DNA of 5,994 nucleotides from Chitinophagaceae bacterium (GTDB lineage Bacteria > Bacteroidota > Bacteroidia > Chitinophagales > Chitinophagaceae), in NCBI GenBank assembly GCA_003509845.1, contig DOMR01000021.1:1-5994 (forward strand), in the 5' to 3' direction. Each line of letters opens with the position of its first letter. Position 1 is the first letter of the stretch. Shown piece by piece: positions 1-5,994 of the stretch. The translations under genes were made by a program, and so were the position numbers. The notes below the pieces were generated by a model. That model was not told the origin of the DNA. It ran no database searches and saw nothing but the letters and a program-made list of their open reading frames with translations.

Positions 1-888
1 AAACTGGAACAAGAAGGTGTTAAAGTGTATCCTACCCCAGCGGCCATTCGCATAATAAAAAATAAAATTCTTCAAAAACAGTTTTATCAAAATAATGAAA
101 TCCCAACTTCTGAATTTCATATCACACAACACCAATCAGACTTATTACAACATATTTCCTTTTTACCTGCTGTTCATAAATTGGGAGAAGGTGGTTATGA
201 TGGCAAAGGTGTTCAAGTAATTGATAGTGAAAAAGAAATTGAATTAGGTTTTAATGCGCCTGCAGTGCTTGAAAAGAAGGTAGCGATTGCCAAAGAAATT
301 GCACTGATTGTTGGAATGAATGCGGAAGGAAAAACAATTATCTACCCGCCTGCTGAAATGATTTTTGATCCAGTATATAATTTACTTGATTATCAATTAA
401 GCCCCGCAAAATTAGAAGAAAAGCAACTATGGAAAGCCCAAGCCATTGCTCGAAAAGTAATGAGCGGCTTAAATAGTCCTGGTCTTTTTGCGATTGAACT
501 ATTTATTGATAAATCGGGGGATGTACTCGTGAATGAAACTGCTCCTCGAGTGCATAATAGTGGACATCATACCATTGAAGCAAACTATAGTAGCCAATAT
601 GATATGTTATGGCGAATTTTGTTAAATTATCCATTGGGTAATCCAGATGAAATTTTACCATCTGCAATTGTGAATATTATAGGTGCGGAAGGTTTTACGG
701 GCGATGTTGTTTATGAAGGCTTAGACGAAGTACTTAAAATAGATAATGTTTTTGTGCACTTATACGGAAAAAAACAAACCAAACCTGGTCGTAAAATGGG
801 ACATGTAACTATTATCAGTAGCGACTATCAGGATTTAACACATAAAGCAAATAAAATAAAGCATACACTTAAAGCCGTTACTTTATAG
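1..888 (+). CDS. purK: PurK, N5-carboxyaminoimidazole ribonucleotide synthase (5'-truncated by window edge)
   Basis: This is the ATP-dependent enzyme of purine biosynthesis that carboxylates AIR with bicarbonate to N5-CAIR, the substrate of PurE; it acts in the cytoplasm. The reading frame is open from base 1, so the GTG at 25 is an internal valine and the true start lies upstream; about 295 codons are present, so roughly the first 80-90 residues of a usual 355-380-residue PurK are missing. What remains is the ATP-grasp part and the C-terminal domain. Visible family motifs are GGYDGKG (bases 190-210, the glycine-rich ATP-binding loop), NETAPRVHNSGHH (532-570, metal and substrate site) and GRKMGH near the C-terminus (about 790-807). 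Nothing looks broken. It ends in TAG at 886-888, overlapping the stop of the convergent neighbour. Its promoter and any purE partner are outside the window. Assignment is firm; PurT or another ATP-grasp enzyme is much less likely given the NExAPRxHNSGH motif. Confidence 0.95.
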   Translation, partial: KLEQEGVKVYPTPAAIRIIKNKILQKQFYQNNEIPTSEFHITQHQSDLLQHISFLPAVHKLGEGGYDGKGVQVIDSEKEIELGFNAPAVLEKKVAIAKEIALIVGMNAEGKTIIYPPAEMIFDPVYNLLDYQLSPAKLEEKQLWKAQAIARKVMSGLNSPGLFAIELFIDKSGDVLVNETAPRVHNSGHHTIEANYSSQYDMLWRILLNYPLGNPDEILPSAIVNIIGAEGFTGDVVYEGLDEVLKIDNVFVHLYGKKQTKPGRKMGHVTIISSDYQDLTHKANKIKHTLKAVTL

Positions 889-1848
889 TTTTGTTTTAAT
901 CAAAGTCTTTTTTACTTGTAATGTTTTTTGGTACCCAATACCGATGATGCTTTTAAGTTGCAATCCCGGAGATGTTTTGTTGGGACCAAATATTCTGATT
1001 TTATCATCATATATCAAATCCAAATTGTACGTAGCTGAAAAATATTTGTTTATTTTAAAGCTAAAATAATTGGTCATGTATAAATTTAAATTTTCCGGCT
1101 TGTCATTATAATTCGAAAAAATATCTGCCCTTCCACGATACAACACATTGGTCGCAATATTATCACTATAGTTAATGGTAATAAAAGTACCCGTCTCTCT
1201 TGATATCTTGGATCCTGGGGTAACACCATACTTCCCTAAATTTGATAATGCATTATTCAATACCAAAGTGGTTCTAGAAGTTAATGGAGAAAAGAATATA
1301 GAAAACCGATTGGAAGGTTTAAAATCCAAACCTGCAGATAAAATAATATAGGCTGGAGATAAAAAAGAGGAGGTTAAGGTTTTATTCGTCCCACTAAAAC
1401 TATACCCATGAAATAGCTGTGACCTAAAATTAAATAGTCCAGAAACAAACCACATACCTGATGTATCAATTTGGTATCCGTACTTGCTTAACAAATCAAA
1501 TCGATCGTCATTTTTTCGACCACCCAAACTGGTGGATTGAATAAAACCTAAGTTAACATCTAAATTATTATCCCAATTTTGGTATGGCTTTTTAAATAAA
1601 AGATAATAATTGAAATAAGACCCAATGGCCATGTTGAAATTATCACCTCCGGCAGCCCAATTGCTCAATGAACTTTGGGATAAATTAAAATTATATAATC
1701 CCCCTTGTTTCCAATTCCAACGAGAAGTGTCATTATCCTTTCGAACACTTCGGGCTGTTTCAGAGCGTAATTTAGTTACCGTAATATTTTGGGCGATTAT
1801 TACAGTTGCTATATGAAGAAACAAAATAAATAGTAGCCCTTTACGCAT
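883..1848 (-). CDS. DUF3078-family outer-membrane protein, predicted beta-barrel
   Basis: A 321-residue secreted protein of unknown function. Residues 1-19 form a typical signal peptide (MRK followed by a hydrophobic stretch), with likely cleavage before Gln20 in IIA/QN, a common Bacteroidota pattern. After a charged linker, residues 45-72 carry the motif that led to the call: W-K-x-GG, then S-x-S-x-x-x-S-x-W-AAGG-x-N, characteristic of the DUF3078 family found in Bacteroidota. The rest alternates short aromatic and polar segments (for example around 98-103, 132-147, 168-180, 222-240, 258-275, 298-308), as expected of amphipathic barrel strands. The protein does not end in the aromatic residue typical of many barrel proteins but in a basic tail after the last putative strand. 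The start at 1848 is preferred because it gives an intact signal peptide and lies 14 nt downstream of a TAnnTTTG promoter element; there is no Shine-Dalgarno sequence. It is transcribed alone, divergent from miaB and convergent with purK. Family assignment is from memory of the motif; no function is claimed. Confidence 0.8.
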   Translation of the reverse strand: MRKGLLFILFLHIATVIIAQNITVTKLRSETARSVRKDNDTSRWNWKQGGLYNFNLSQSSLSNWAAGGDNFNMAIGSYFNYYLLFKKPYQNWDNNLDVNLGFIQSTSLGGRKNDDRFDLLSKYGYQIDTSGMWFVSGLFNFRSQLFHGYSFSGTNKTLTSSFLSPAYIILSAGLDFKPSNRFSIFFSPLTSRTTLVLNNALSNLGKYGVTPGSKISRETGTFITINYSDNIATNVLYRGRADIFSNYNDKPENLNLYMTNYFSFKINKYFSATYNLDLIYDDKIRIFGPNKTSPGLQLKSIIGIGYQKTLQVKKTLIKTKL

Positions 1849-1862
1849 TTGCCGGTTTTTAC

Positions 1863-1870
1863 CAAATATA
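1863..1870 (-). promoter_or_regulatory. Candidate Bacteroidota -7 element for the DUF3078 gene
   Basis: Read on the minus strand the bases are TATATTTG, a full match to the Bacteroidota primary-sigma -7 consensus TAnnTTTG. The element ends 14 nt before the ATG, implying a very short leader. I find no TTTG-like -33 box at the expected distance (about 19-21 bp farther upstream), so the call rests on one 6-position match in AT-rich DNA and remains tentative. Confidence 0.4.
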
Positions 1871-1967
1871 CCAATACAATAGTAAATGATTATTTTATAA
1901 GCCCATGTAATTTTTTGTTAATGGTACACGCTATTCATAATATATTCAAATACCCTTAATAATGGTT

Positions 1968-1984
1968 TAATTATCAAATAATTA
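1968..1984. repeat. Short AT-rich inverted repeat in the divergent intergenic region
   Basis: TAATTAT, a 3-base spacer CAA, then ATAATTA: 7-bp perfect arms. It lies just left of the larger dyad at 1989-2017 and between the two divergent promoters. In DNA this AT-rich a repeat of this size can arise by chance, so a binding-site role is only a possibility. Confidence 0.4.
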
Positions 1985-1988
1985 GGGA

Positions 1989-2017
1989 ATAGTATATGAC
2001 AAGTTGGCATATACTAT
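1989..2017. promoter_or_regulatory. 29-bp dyad-symmetric element, candidate operator in front of miaB
   Basis: Two perfect 10-bp inverted arms, ATAGTATATG (1989-1998) and CATATACTAT (2008-2017), flank 9 bases. The symmetry continues inward after one mismatched pair (A1999/G2007) through CAA-G-TTG, centred on G2003, so 13 of 14 pairs match. The right half covers the predicted -33 box (GTTG, 2003-2006) of the miaB promoter, where a bound dimeric regulator would block or alter transcription. It lies upstream of the predicted transcription start, so a DNA operator is more likely than an RNA hairpin; no gene reads into it from the left, which argues against a terminator. The cognate regulator is unknown. 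Confidence 0.5.
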
Positions 2018-2035
2018 AAATTTTTACTAAATTTG
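2003..2035 (+). promoter_or_regulatory. Bacteroidota-type promoter of the miaB operon
   Basis: The -7 element TAAATTTG (2028-2035) fits the TAnnTTTG consensus exactly. A -33-like GTTG (2003-2006, consensus TTTG) lies 21 bp upstream, within the known spacing range. Transcription would begin around 2040, giving a leader of only about 12 nt before the miaB ATG at 2053, which has no Shine-Dalgarno sequence, as is usual in this phylum. This is likely the main promoter for the whole compact operon, since no comparable element was noticed at the downstream gene junctions. Confidence 0.6.
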
Positions 2036-2052
2036 TCCTTCAAAATAGTGGA

Positions 2053-3477
2053 ATGGAATTATTGCAGACTTTGAACAAGGAACATGATGAATTAAGGCAA
2101 GGTGAGGTTTTTTCTGATGCAACGCAACAGGATCAATTCACCAAGCATTTCTATATAGAAAGTTACGGCTGTGCAATGAACTTTGCCGATAGTGAAGTGG
2201 TGGCATCTATATTAGCAAAAAATGGATTTGGGAGTACCAGAAATATTGAAGTCGCTGATTTGATATTATTAAACACCTGCTCCATACGTGAAAAAGCGGA
2301 ACAAACAGTTCGCAAACGCTTAACGGAGTTTAGAAAATTAAAAACACAAAATCCAGGACTATTGGTGGGTGTTTTGGGTTGCATGGCGGAACGATTAAAA
2401 TCAAAATTATTAGAAGAAGAGAAATTGGTGGATTTGGTAGTTGGGCCAGACGCATACCGCACACTACCCGATTTAATTAATGATGCAGGCACTGGCCAAA
2501 AAGCTGTGAATGTTTTATTAAGTCGTGATGAAACCTATGCCGACATCTCCCCTGTTCGATTAGATAGCAATGGAATAAGTGGATTCGTATCCATTATGCG
2601 TGGCTGTAATAATATGTGTAGTTTTTGTGTAGTGCCCTTCACAAGAGGTCGTGAACGAAGCCGAGATGCATTTTCAATTGTAGCAGAATGTCGCGACTTA
2701 TTTGAAAAAGGATATAAAGAAATTACAATGCTAGGTCAAAATGTAGACAGCTACTATTGGAACAATCCTGAAAATAATTCAAGTACTACTTTTGCCATGT
2801 TGCTTGAAAGTGTTGCTTTAATTAGTCCCACTTTAAGGGTTCGTTTCAGCACTTCCCATCCAAAAGACATTACGGATGAAGTATTGTTTACCATGGCCAA
2901 ATATCCTAACATTTGCAAATACATACATCTGCCAGTGCAAAGCGGAAGTACGCGCGTATTGCAATTAATGAACAGAACCTATACGCGAGAGTGGTATTTA
3001 GCCAAAGTAGCGCGCATCAAAGAAATAATGCCAACCTGTACTGTTTCATCGGATATCATTGCAGGTTTTTGTACCGAAACAGAACAGGATCATCAAGATA
3101 CCATCAGTATTATGCAAGCTGCGCAATACGATTATAGCTATATGTATTTTTATTCTGAGCGACCAGGTACACTTGCAGCTAAAAGATATGAGGATGATAT
3201 TCCAGAGGAGGTTAAAAAAAGAAGATTACAAGAAATCGTGGATGTGCAATGGACACTTTCCAATGAAAGTAATAAAAGAGATGTTGGTAAATGTTTTGAA
3301 GTATTGATTGAAGGAGATAGTAAAAAAAGTGATGCCGAATGGATGGGCCGCACAAGTCAAAACAAAGTGGTCGTTTTCCCTAAGTTAAACCACCCAGTAA
3401 AAAAAGGGGACTATGTTGAAATTTTCATTGCAGGATTTACAAAAGGTACCTTATTGGGTACATTAAAAACGAACTAG
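2053..3477 (+). CDS. miaB: MiaB, tRNA-2-methylthio-N6-dimethylallyladenosine synthase (radical SAM methylthiotransferase)
   Basis: Converts N6-isopentenyladenosine at position 37 of tRNAs reading UNN codons into its 2-methylthio form, which stabilises codon pairing; cytoplasmic, using two [4Fe-4S] clusters and S-adenosylmethionine. At 474 residues it has the full length of the family. In order: an N-terminal methylthiotransferase domain (about 32-150) with the three auxiliary-cluster cysteines Cys40 (SYGCAMN), Cys76 (NTCSIRE) and Cys110 (LGCMAER); the radical-SAM core with C185-x3-C189-x2-C192 followed by FTRGRERSR; the conserved LPVQSGS stretch at 294-300 and MNRTY at 306-310; and a C-terminal TRAM RNA-binding domain (about 408-471). 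All cluster ligands are present. The first 30 residues are a non-conserved extension; the ATG at 2053 fits the promoter just upstream. The related RimO and MtaB are less likely, because SYGCxMN with NTCSIREKAE is the MiaB pattern. The gene leads the operon; the next gene starts 1 bp after its TAG. Confidence 0.96.
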   Translation: MELLQTLNKEHDELRQGEVFSDATQQDQFTKHFYIESYGCAMNFADSEVVASILAKNGFGSTRNIEVADLILLNTCSIREKAEQTVRKRLTEFRKLKTQNPGLLVGVLGCMAERLKSKLLEEEKLVDLVVGPDAYRTLPDLINDAGTGQKAVNVLLSRDETYADISPVRLDSNGISGFVSIMRGCNNMCSFCVVPFTRGRERSRDAFSIVAECRDLFEKGYKEITMLGQNVDSYYWNNPENNSSTTFAMLLESVALISPTLRVRFSTSHPKDITDEVLFTMAKYPNICKYIHLPVQSGSTRVLQLMNRTYTREWYLAKVARIKEIMPTCTVSSDIIAGFCTETEQDHQDTISIMQAAQYDYSYMYFYSERPGTLAAKRYEDDIPEEVKKRRLQEIVDVQWTLSNESNKRDVGKCFEVLIEGDSKKSDAEWMGRTSQNKVVVFPKLNHPVKKGDYVEIFIAGFTKGTLLGTLKTN

Positions 3478-3478
3478 T

Positions 3479-4738
3479 ATGGATTTGCAGACATTAAAAA
3501 ATAGATTTAGTATTATAGGAAATACGCCTAGCTTAAATCATGCACTCAATACGGCTGCGCAAGTGGCCGCTACAGATTTAACTGTATTAATTGTAGGCGA
3601 AAGCGGTGTTGGTAAGGAAGTATTTTCACAAATCATTCATAGTTTATCTGCACGAAAACACAATCCATTTATTGCAGTGAACTGTGGCGCAATTCCAGAA
3701 GGCACAATAGACTCTGAATTATTTGGTCACGAAAAAGGTTCCTTCACGGGGGCGGTGGATAGTCGCAAAGGTTATTTTGAAACCGTAAGTGGTGGTACCA
3801 TCTTTTTAGATGAAATTGGAGAATTGCCGCTAGGAACGCAAGCGAGATTATTACGCGTATTAGAAACAGGTGAATTTATTCGTGTGGGATCTTCCAAAGT
3901 GCAGAAATCTGATGTTCGTGTGATTGCAGCTACAAATAGAGAATTACTAGAATTTACACAGAAAGGTCGTTTTAGAGAGGATCTATATTATCGTTTAAAC
4001 ACAGTGCCCATTCGTGTACCCTCATTAAGAGATAGGAAAGAAGATATTCCATTGCTATTTAGAAAATTCGTGGTTGACTTTTCTGATAAATACAAAACCA
4101 AACCTATTTTTTTAGATGCAGACGCAAGAGACTTACTTGCACAATATCCATGGCCAGGCAATGTGCGTGAACTTAAAAATATAGCGGAACAAATTTCAGT
4201 GTTAAGTAAAAGTGAAACCATCAATGCCATAACGCTTTCAGAATTTTTACCACAACCGCATGTAAATAAAATGCCTATGTTAACTGGGAATACCCCAGTG
4301 GGTGAATTTGCGAACGAAAGAGAAATTTTATACAAATTATTTTTTGACATGAAAAAAGATGTCAATGAGCTTAAAAAAATGTTTGTTGAGATTTTACAAA
4401 ACCCATCCTTGGGTGGTCAAAATGTACATTTTAATAGAGAGTCCATATTAAATGAATTAAAAGACGACTTATCCCCTGTTCCTAGCGCTGTTGGCCCAAT
4501 CATTCATCATCCATCCAATCAAATAGCCCATCCAAATCAACAGCCTGTTATTATTGACAACGAACAACAAGGAATGTATGAGGTAGATGAGTCATTAAAC
4601 ATCATGGATAAGGAAAAAGAACTAATTTTAAAGGCCTTGAAAAAACACAGAGGCAGACGTAAAGATGCTTCAACAGACCTAGGCATAAGCGAACGCACTT
4701 TATATCGAAAAATTAAAGAATACGACATTGAAGAATAA
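3479..4738 (+). CDS. Sigma-54-dependent transcriptional activator (AAA+ and Fis-type HTH) without N-terminal sensory domain
   Basis: An enhancer-binding protein that would use ATP hydrolysis to open promoters held by sigma-54 RNA polymerase. The AAA+ domain begins almost at once (about residue 11) and runs to about 258. It has Walker A GESGVGKE (40-47), the sigma-54-contacting loop GSFTGA (87-92, a Ser variant of canonical GAFTGA), Walker B IFLDE (108-112), the arginine-finger segment GRFRED (163-168) and sensor II WPGNVREL (225-232). Residues about 376-417 form a Fis-type helix-turn-helix (helices around KELILKALKKH and GISERTLYRKI). No receiver, GAF or PAS domain precedes the ATPase, so activity must be set by a partner protein, by expression level, or be constitutive, as in PspF-type activators. 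The linker (258-375) holds a heptad-patterned helix (281-306) and then a Pro/Asn/Gln/His-rich stretch. The start ATG is 1 bp after miaB, indicating translational coupling. Target genes cannot be read from this window. Confidence 0.9.
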   Translation: MDLQTLKNRFSIIGNTPSLNHALNTAAQVAATDLTVLIVGESGVGKEVFSQIIHSLSARKHNPFIAVNCGAIPEGTIDSELFGHEKGSFTGAVDSRKGYFETVSGGTIFLDEIGELPLGTQARLLRVLETGEFIRVGSSKVQKSDVRVIAATNRELLEFTQKGRFREDLYYRLNTVPIRVPSLRDRKEDIPLLFRKFVVDFSDKYKTKPIFLDADARDLLAQYPWPGNVRELKNIAEQISVLSKSETINAITLSEFLPQPHVNKMPMLTGNTPVGEFANEREILYKLFFDMKKDVNELKKMFVEILQNPSLGGQNVHFNRESILNELKDDLSPVPSAVGPIIHHPSNQIAHPNQQPVIIDNEQQGMYEVDESLNIMDKEKELILKALKKHRGRRKDASTDLGISERTLYRKIKEYDIEE

Positions 4739-5243
4739 TTATTTTAAACATACAATAGCTTTACTTGTTTTAATAAGTATTGGTTTAAGCGGTTGCGGAA
4801 TATACAGCTTTAAAGATGCCGTAATACCTGACAATATTAAAACCATAAAAATTGGTTTTATAGAGAATAAGGCTAGGTATGTGAACCCCCAATTAGCACC
4901 ACAGCTTACGGACAAGTTGCTGCAAAAAATAATTAGTCAAACTAAATTAACACGCACCAATAGTGATGATGCACATTATCAAATTTATGCAACAATCACT
5001 AATTATGATCCTTCCCAAACGGTGGGTGTGAGCGCACAACAAGCCAGTACCAATCGACTTACAGTTACCGTGCATGTAATTTTGAAAAAGACACTAGAAA
5101 ATAAAGAACAAGAATTTGATGTGACACGTAATTTTGACTTTTCTGCGAACTTAACTTTAAGCCAAGCCGAAGGACAATTAATGACTGATATATTAAGAAA
5201 TATAACGGATGATATTTTTAACCAAATTTTTTCAAACTGGTAA
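4728..5243 (+). CDS. lptE: LptE-family LPS-assembly lipoprotein
   Basis: Predicted outer-membrane lipoprotein that partners LptD in placing lipopolysaccharide in the outer leaflet. The 171-residue protein has a lipoprotein signal: KNN..K, a hydrophobic core (9-20), then lipobox LSGC with Cys23 as the lipidated residue, followed by GIYSF, which Bacteroidota LptE proteins commonly carry. After the anchor come short beta/alpha segments (IKTIKIGFIEN at 38-48; LTDKLLQKII at 60-69; a beta segment around residues 110-123; a C-terminal helix from about 144), consistent with the LptE fold. The start is TTG at 4728: the frame is closed by a TAA at 4686-4688, and no ATG or GTG occurs between there and the lipobox, so TTG is the only standard initiator that keeps the signal peptide. 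It overlaps the upstream regulator gene by 11 bp. The name follows family resemblance; LptE proteins diverge strongly, so function is inferred. Confidence 0.82.
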   Translation: MKNNYFKHTIALLVLISIGLSGCGIYSFKDAVIPDNIKTIKIGFIENKARYVNPQLAPQLTDKLLQKIISQTKLTRTNSDDAHYQIYATITNYDPSQTVGVSAQQASTNRLTVTVHVILKKTLENKEQEFDVTRNFDFSANLTLSQAEGQLMTDILRNITDDIFNQIFSNW

Positions 5244-5246
5244 TTA

Positions 5247-5963
5247 ATGACGCCAACCTTACTTAATAATATTTTATTGCAATGGACAGGCCACTCGAAT
5301 TTGGAAGCCATTGAAACCAAAGAATTAGCAGACTGGGTGGAAAAACACCCTTACAGTCCTAGCTTGCAATTTCTATTGGCAAAAAAATATGATATGGTGA
5401 ATTCGCCGTTGCTTTCATCACAATTGCAGAAAACCACGTCTTTTTTCCCGGCTGCCCTACAAATTCATCAATGGCTTAAATTTGAGGATACCGATACCAT
5501 TTCCGCCCCCATGGAAGAAAAGTTAAGTTCCCTGATTTCGGATCAATTAGCCCAATTCAAGGAACCTGTGACTTTGGACACTGCAGCATATGAAATGGAG
5601 CTTACACCCCTTCAAAAGGACTATTTTGCTGCCCAAGGCATCGAAATTGATCTTTCTACCCTGCCTCAGGATAAATTTACCCAACAATTACGCAGTTTTA
5701 CTGCTTGGTTGAAAGTTTTAAAAGAAAAAGAAGGGGTTCCAAATACACCTGAATTAGCGGAAGCACAGGAAAAAGAGATCACTGCCATCGCTGAAAAAGC
5801 CAATATATTGGAGGAAGTGGTCACAGAAGCAATGGCTGAAGTATGGGAGAAACAAGGCAATTCTCGGAAGGCAATTGCCCTATATTCGAAATTAAGTTTT
5901 ATTTTTCCTGAAAAATCCGTTTATTTTGCGTCCAGAATTGAACAACTAAAAAAAAGAAAATGA
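5247..5963 (+). CDS. Conserved Bacteroidota protein of unknown function with TPR-like C-terminus
   Basis: A 238-residue, probably cytoplasmic protein: no signal peptide, membrane segment or enzyme motif is visible. The N-terminus (about 22-48) has LADWVEKHPYSPSLQFLLAKKY, a pattern of helices resembling those of other Bacteroidota proteins in this position. The middle (about 80-120) is acidic and variable; a short motif TPLQKDYFAAQGIEI lies at about 120-134. The C-terminus (about 193-235) looks like one to one-and-a-half tetratricopeptide-type helical hairpins: a helix ending EVWEKQGNSRKAIALYSKL, then FPEKS and a last basic helix. Such units usually bind other proteins. The ATG lies 3 bp after the lptE stop, and its TGA overlaps the next start codon by 4 bp (ATGA), so it is translationally coupled on both sides. 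Its place between an LPS-transport lipoprotein and probable secG suggests an envelope-related role, but that is inference from context only. Confidence 0.75.
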   Translation: MTPTLLNNILLQWTGHSNLEAIETKELADWVEKHPYSPSLQFLLAKKYDMVNSPLLSSQLQKTTSFFPAALQIHQWLKFEDTDTISAPMEEKLSSLISDQLAQFKEPVTLDTAAYEMELTPLQKDYFAAQGIEIDLSTLPQDKFTQQLRSFTAWLKVLKEKEGVPNTPELAEAQEKEITAIAEKANILEEVVTEAMAEVWEKQGNSRKAIALYSKLSFIFPEKSVYFASRIEQLKKRK

Positions 5964-5994
5964 TTACTTTATTCCTGATTTTAATTATCGCAGC
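5960..5994 (+). CDS. secG: Start of a membrane-protein gene, probably secG (3'-truncated by window edge)
   Basis: Only 11 full codons are visible: MITLFLILIIA, with the ATG overlapping the preceding TGA as ATGA. A hydrophobic helix beginning right after the initiator fits SecG, the small two-helix subunit of the SecYEG translocon in the inner membrane, and secG is what I recall following the lptE / TPR-like pair in many Bacteroidota. The sequence alone shows only that a new frame opens with a membrane-type N-terminus, so the name rests mainly on gene order. Confidence 0.5.
   Translation, partial: MITLFLILIIA

Noticed and set aside
25..27. GTG at 25 as the start of purK
   Set aside because: The frame is open to base 1, and the upstream codons (KLEQEGVK) join smoothly to the PurK sequence; the gene is simply cut by the window edge.
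889..930. T-rich stretch after purK as a terminator
   Set aside because: T-runs are present, but no GC-containing stem precedes them, and the bases are coding for the C-terminus of the convergent protein.
1625..1816. Small plus-strand open frame inside the DUF3078 gene
   Set aside because: It is antisense to a well-supported signal-peptide and motif region and has no recognisable protein features.
2004..2020. Possible sigma-54 promoter (TTGGCA at 2004-2009) before miaB
   Set aside because: The -24 half matches, but at the -12 position the sequence is ATAA and lacks the essential GC; the better explanation is the -33/-7 promoter.
1989..2025. Hairpin plus TTTTT (2021-2025) as an intrinsic terminator
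   Set aside because: The stem is almost all A/T, the T-run does not follow directly, and no gene reads into it from the left; both neighbouring genes point away.
2913..3307. Overlapping short plus-strand frames within miaB
   Set aside because: They lie in the other two frames of the intact radical-SAM and TRAM coding region, with no frameshift in MiaB that would need them.
3988..4365. 125-codon minus-strand open frame inside the sigma-54 activator gene
   Set aside because: It is antisense to conserved AAA+ motifs, has no promoter-like element or family resemblance, and is best seen as a shadow frame.

Overview
The window reads as ordinary chromosomal core sequence from a member of the Bacteroidota, most likely a Chitinophagia-type or flavobacterium-like lineage. 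The evidence is the low GC content (estimated by eye, well under 45%), the absence of Shine-Dalgarno sequences, TAnnTTTG-type -7 promoter elements, an outer-membrane protein of the Bacteroidota DUF3078 type, and a gene order (miaB, sigma-54 activator, lptE, conserved TPR-like protein, probable secG) that I recall as typical of this phylum. The gene order is remembered, not checked.

Left part (1-1848): the 3' part of purK (purine biosynthesis) runs rightward off the left edge. It meets a DUF3078 outer-membrane protein gene on the minus strand tail-to-tail, and the two stop regions overlap by 6 bp. Middle (1849-2052): a 204-bp divergent intergenic region lies between the DUF3078 gene and miaB. 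It holds a Bacteroidota-type promoter in each direction and a striking inverted repeat (10-bp perfect arms, extendable to a 29-bp dyad with one mismatched pair) sitting on the predicted -33 element of the miaB promoter.

Right part (2053-5994): a very compact rightward operon. miaB (tRNA methylthiolation) is followed 1 bp later by a sigma-54 enhancer-binding protein with no sensory domain. Next comes the LPS-transport lipoprotein gene lptE, which must start at a TTG inside the end of the regulator gene. Then, 3 bp on, comes a conserved protein of unknown function with a TPR-like C-terminus, and finally, with a 4-bp ATGA overlap, the first codons of what is probably secG. The operon joins translation quality (MiaB), regulation, and envelope assembly or secretion (LptE, SecG). 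Why they are linked is not visible in the sequence.

I see no mobile element, CRISPR array, RNA gene, defence cassette or convincing intrinsic terminator. Nothing supports a wholly new system. The points most worth following up are the dyad in front of miaB, the sensor-less sigma-54 activator and its conserved-looking linker helix, and the uncharacterised protein between LptE and SecG.
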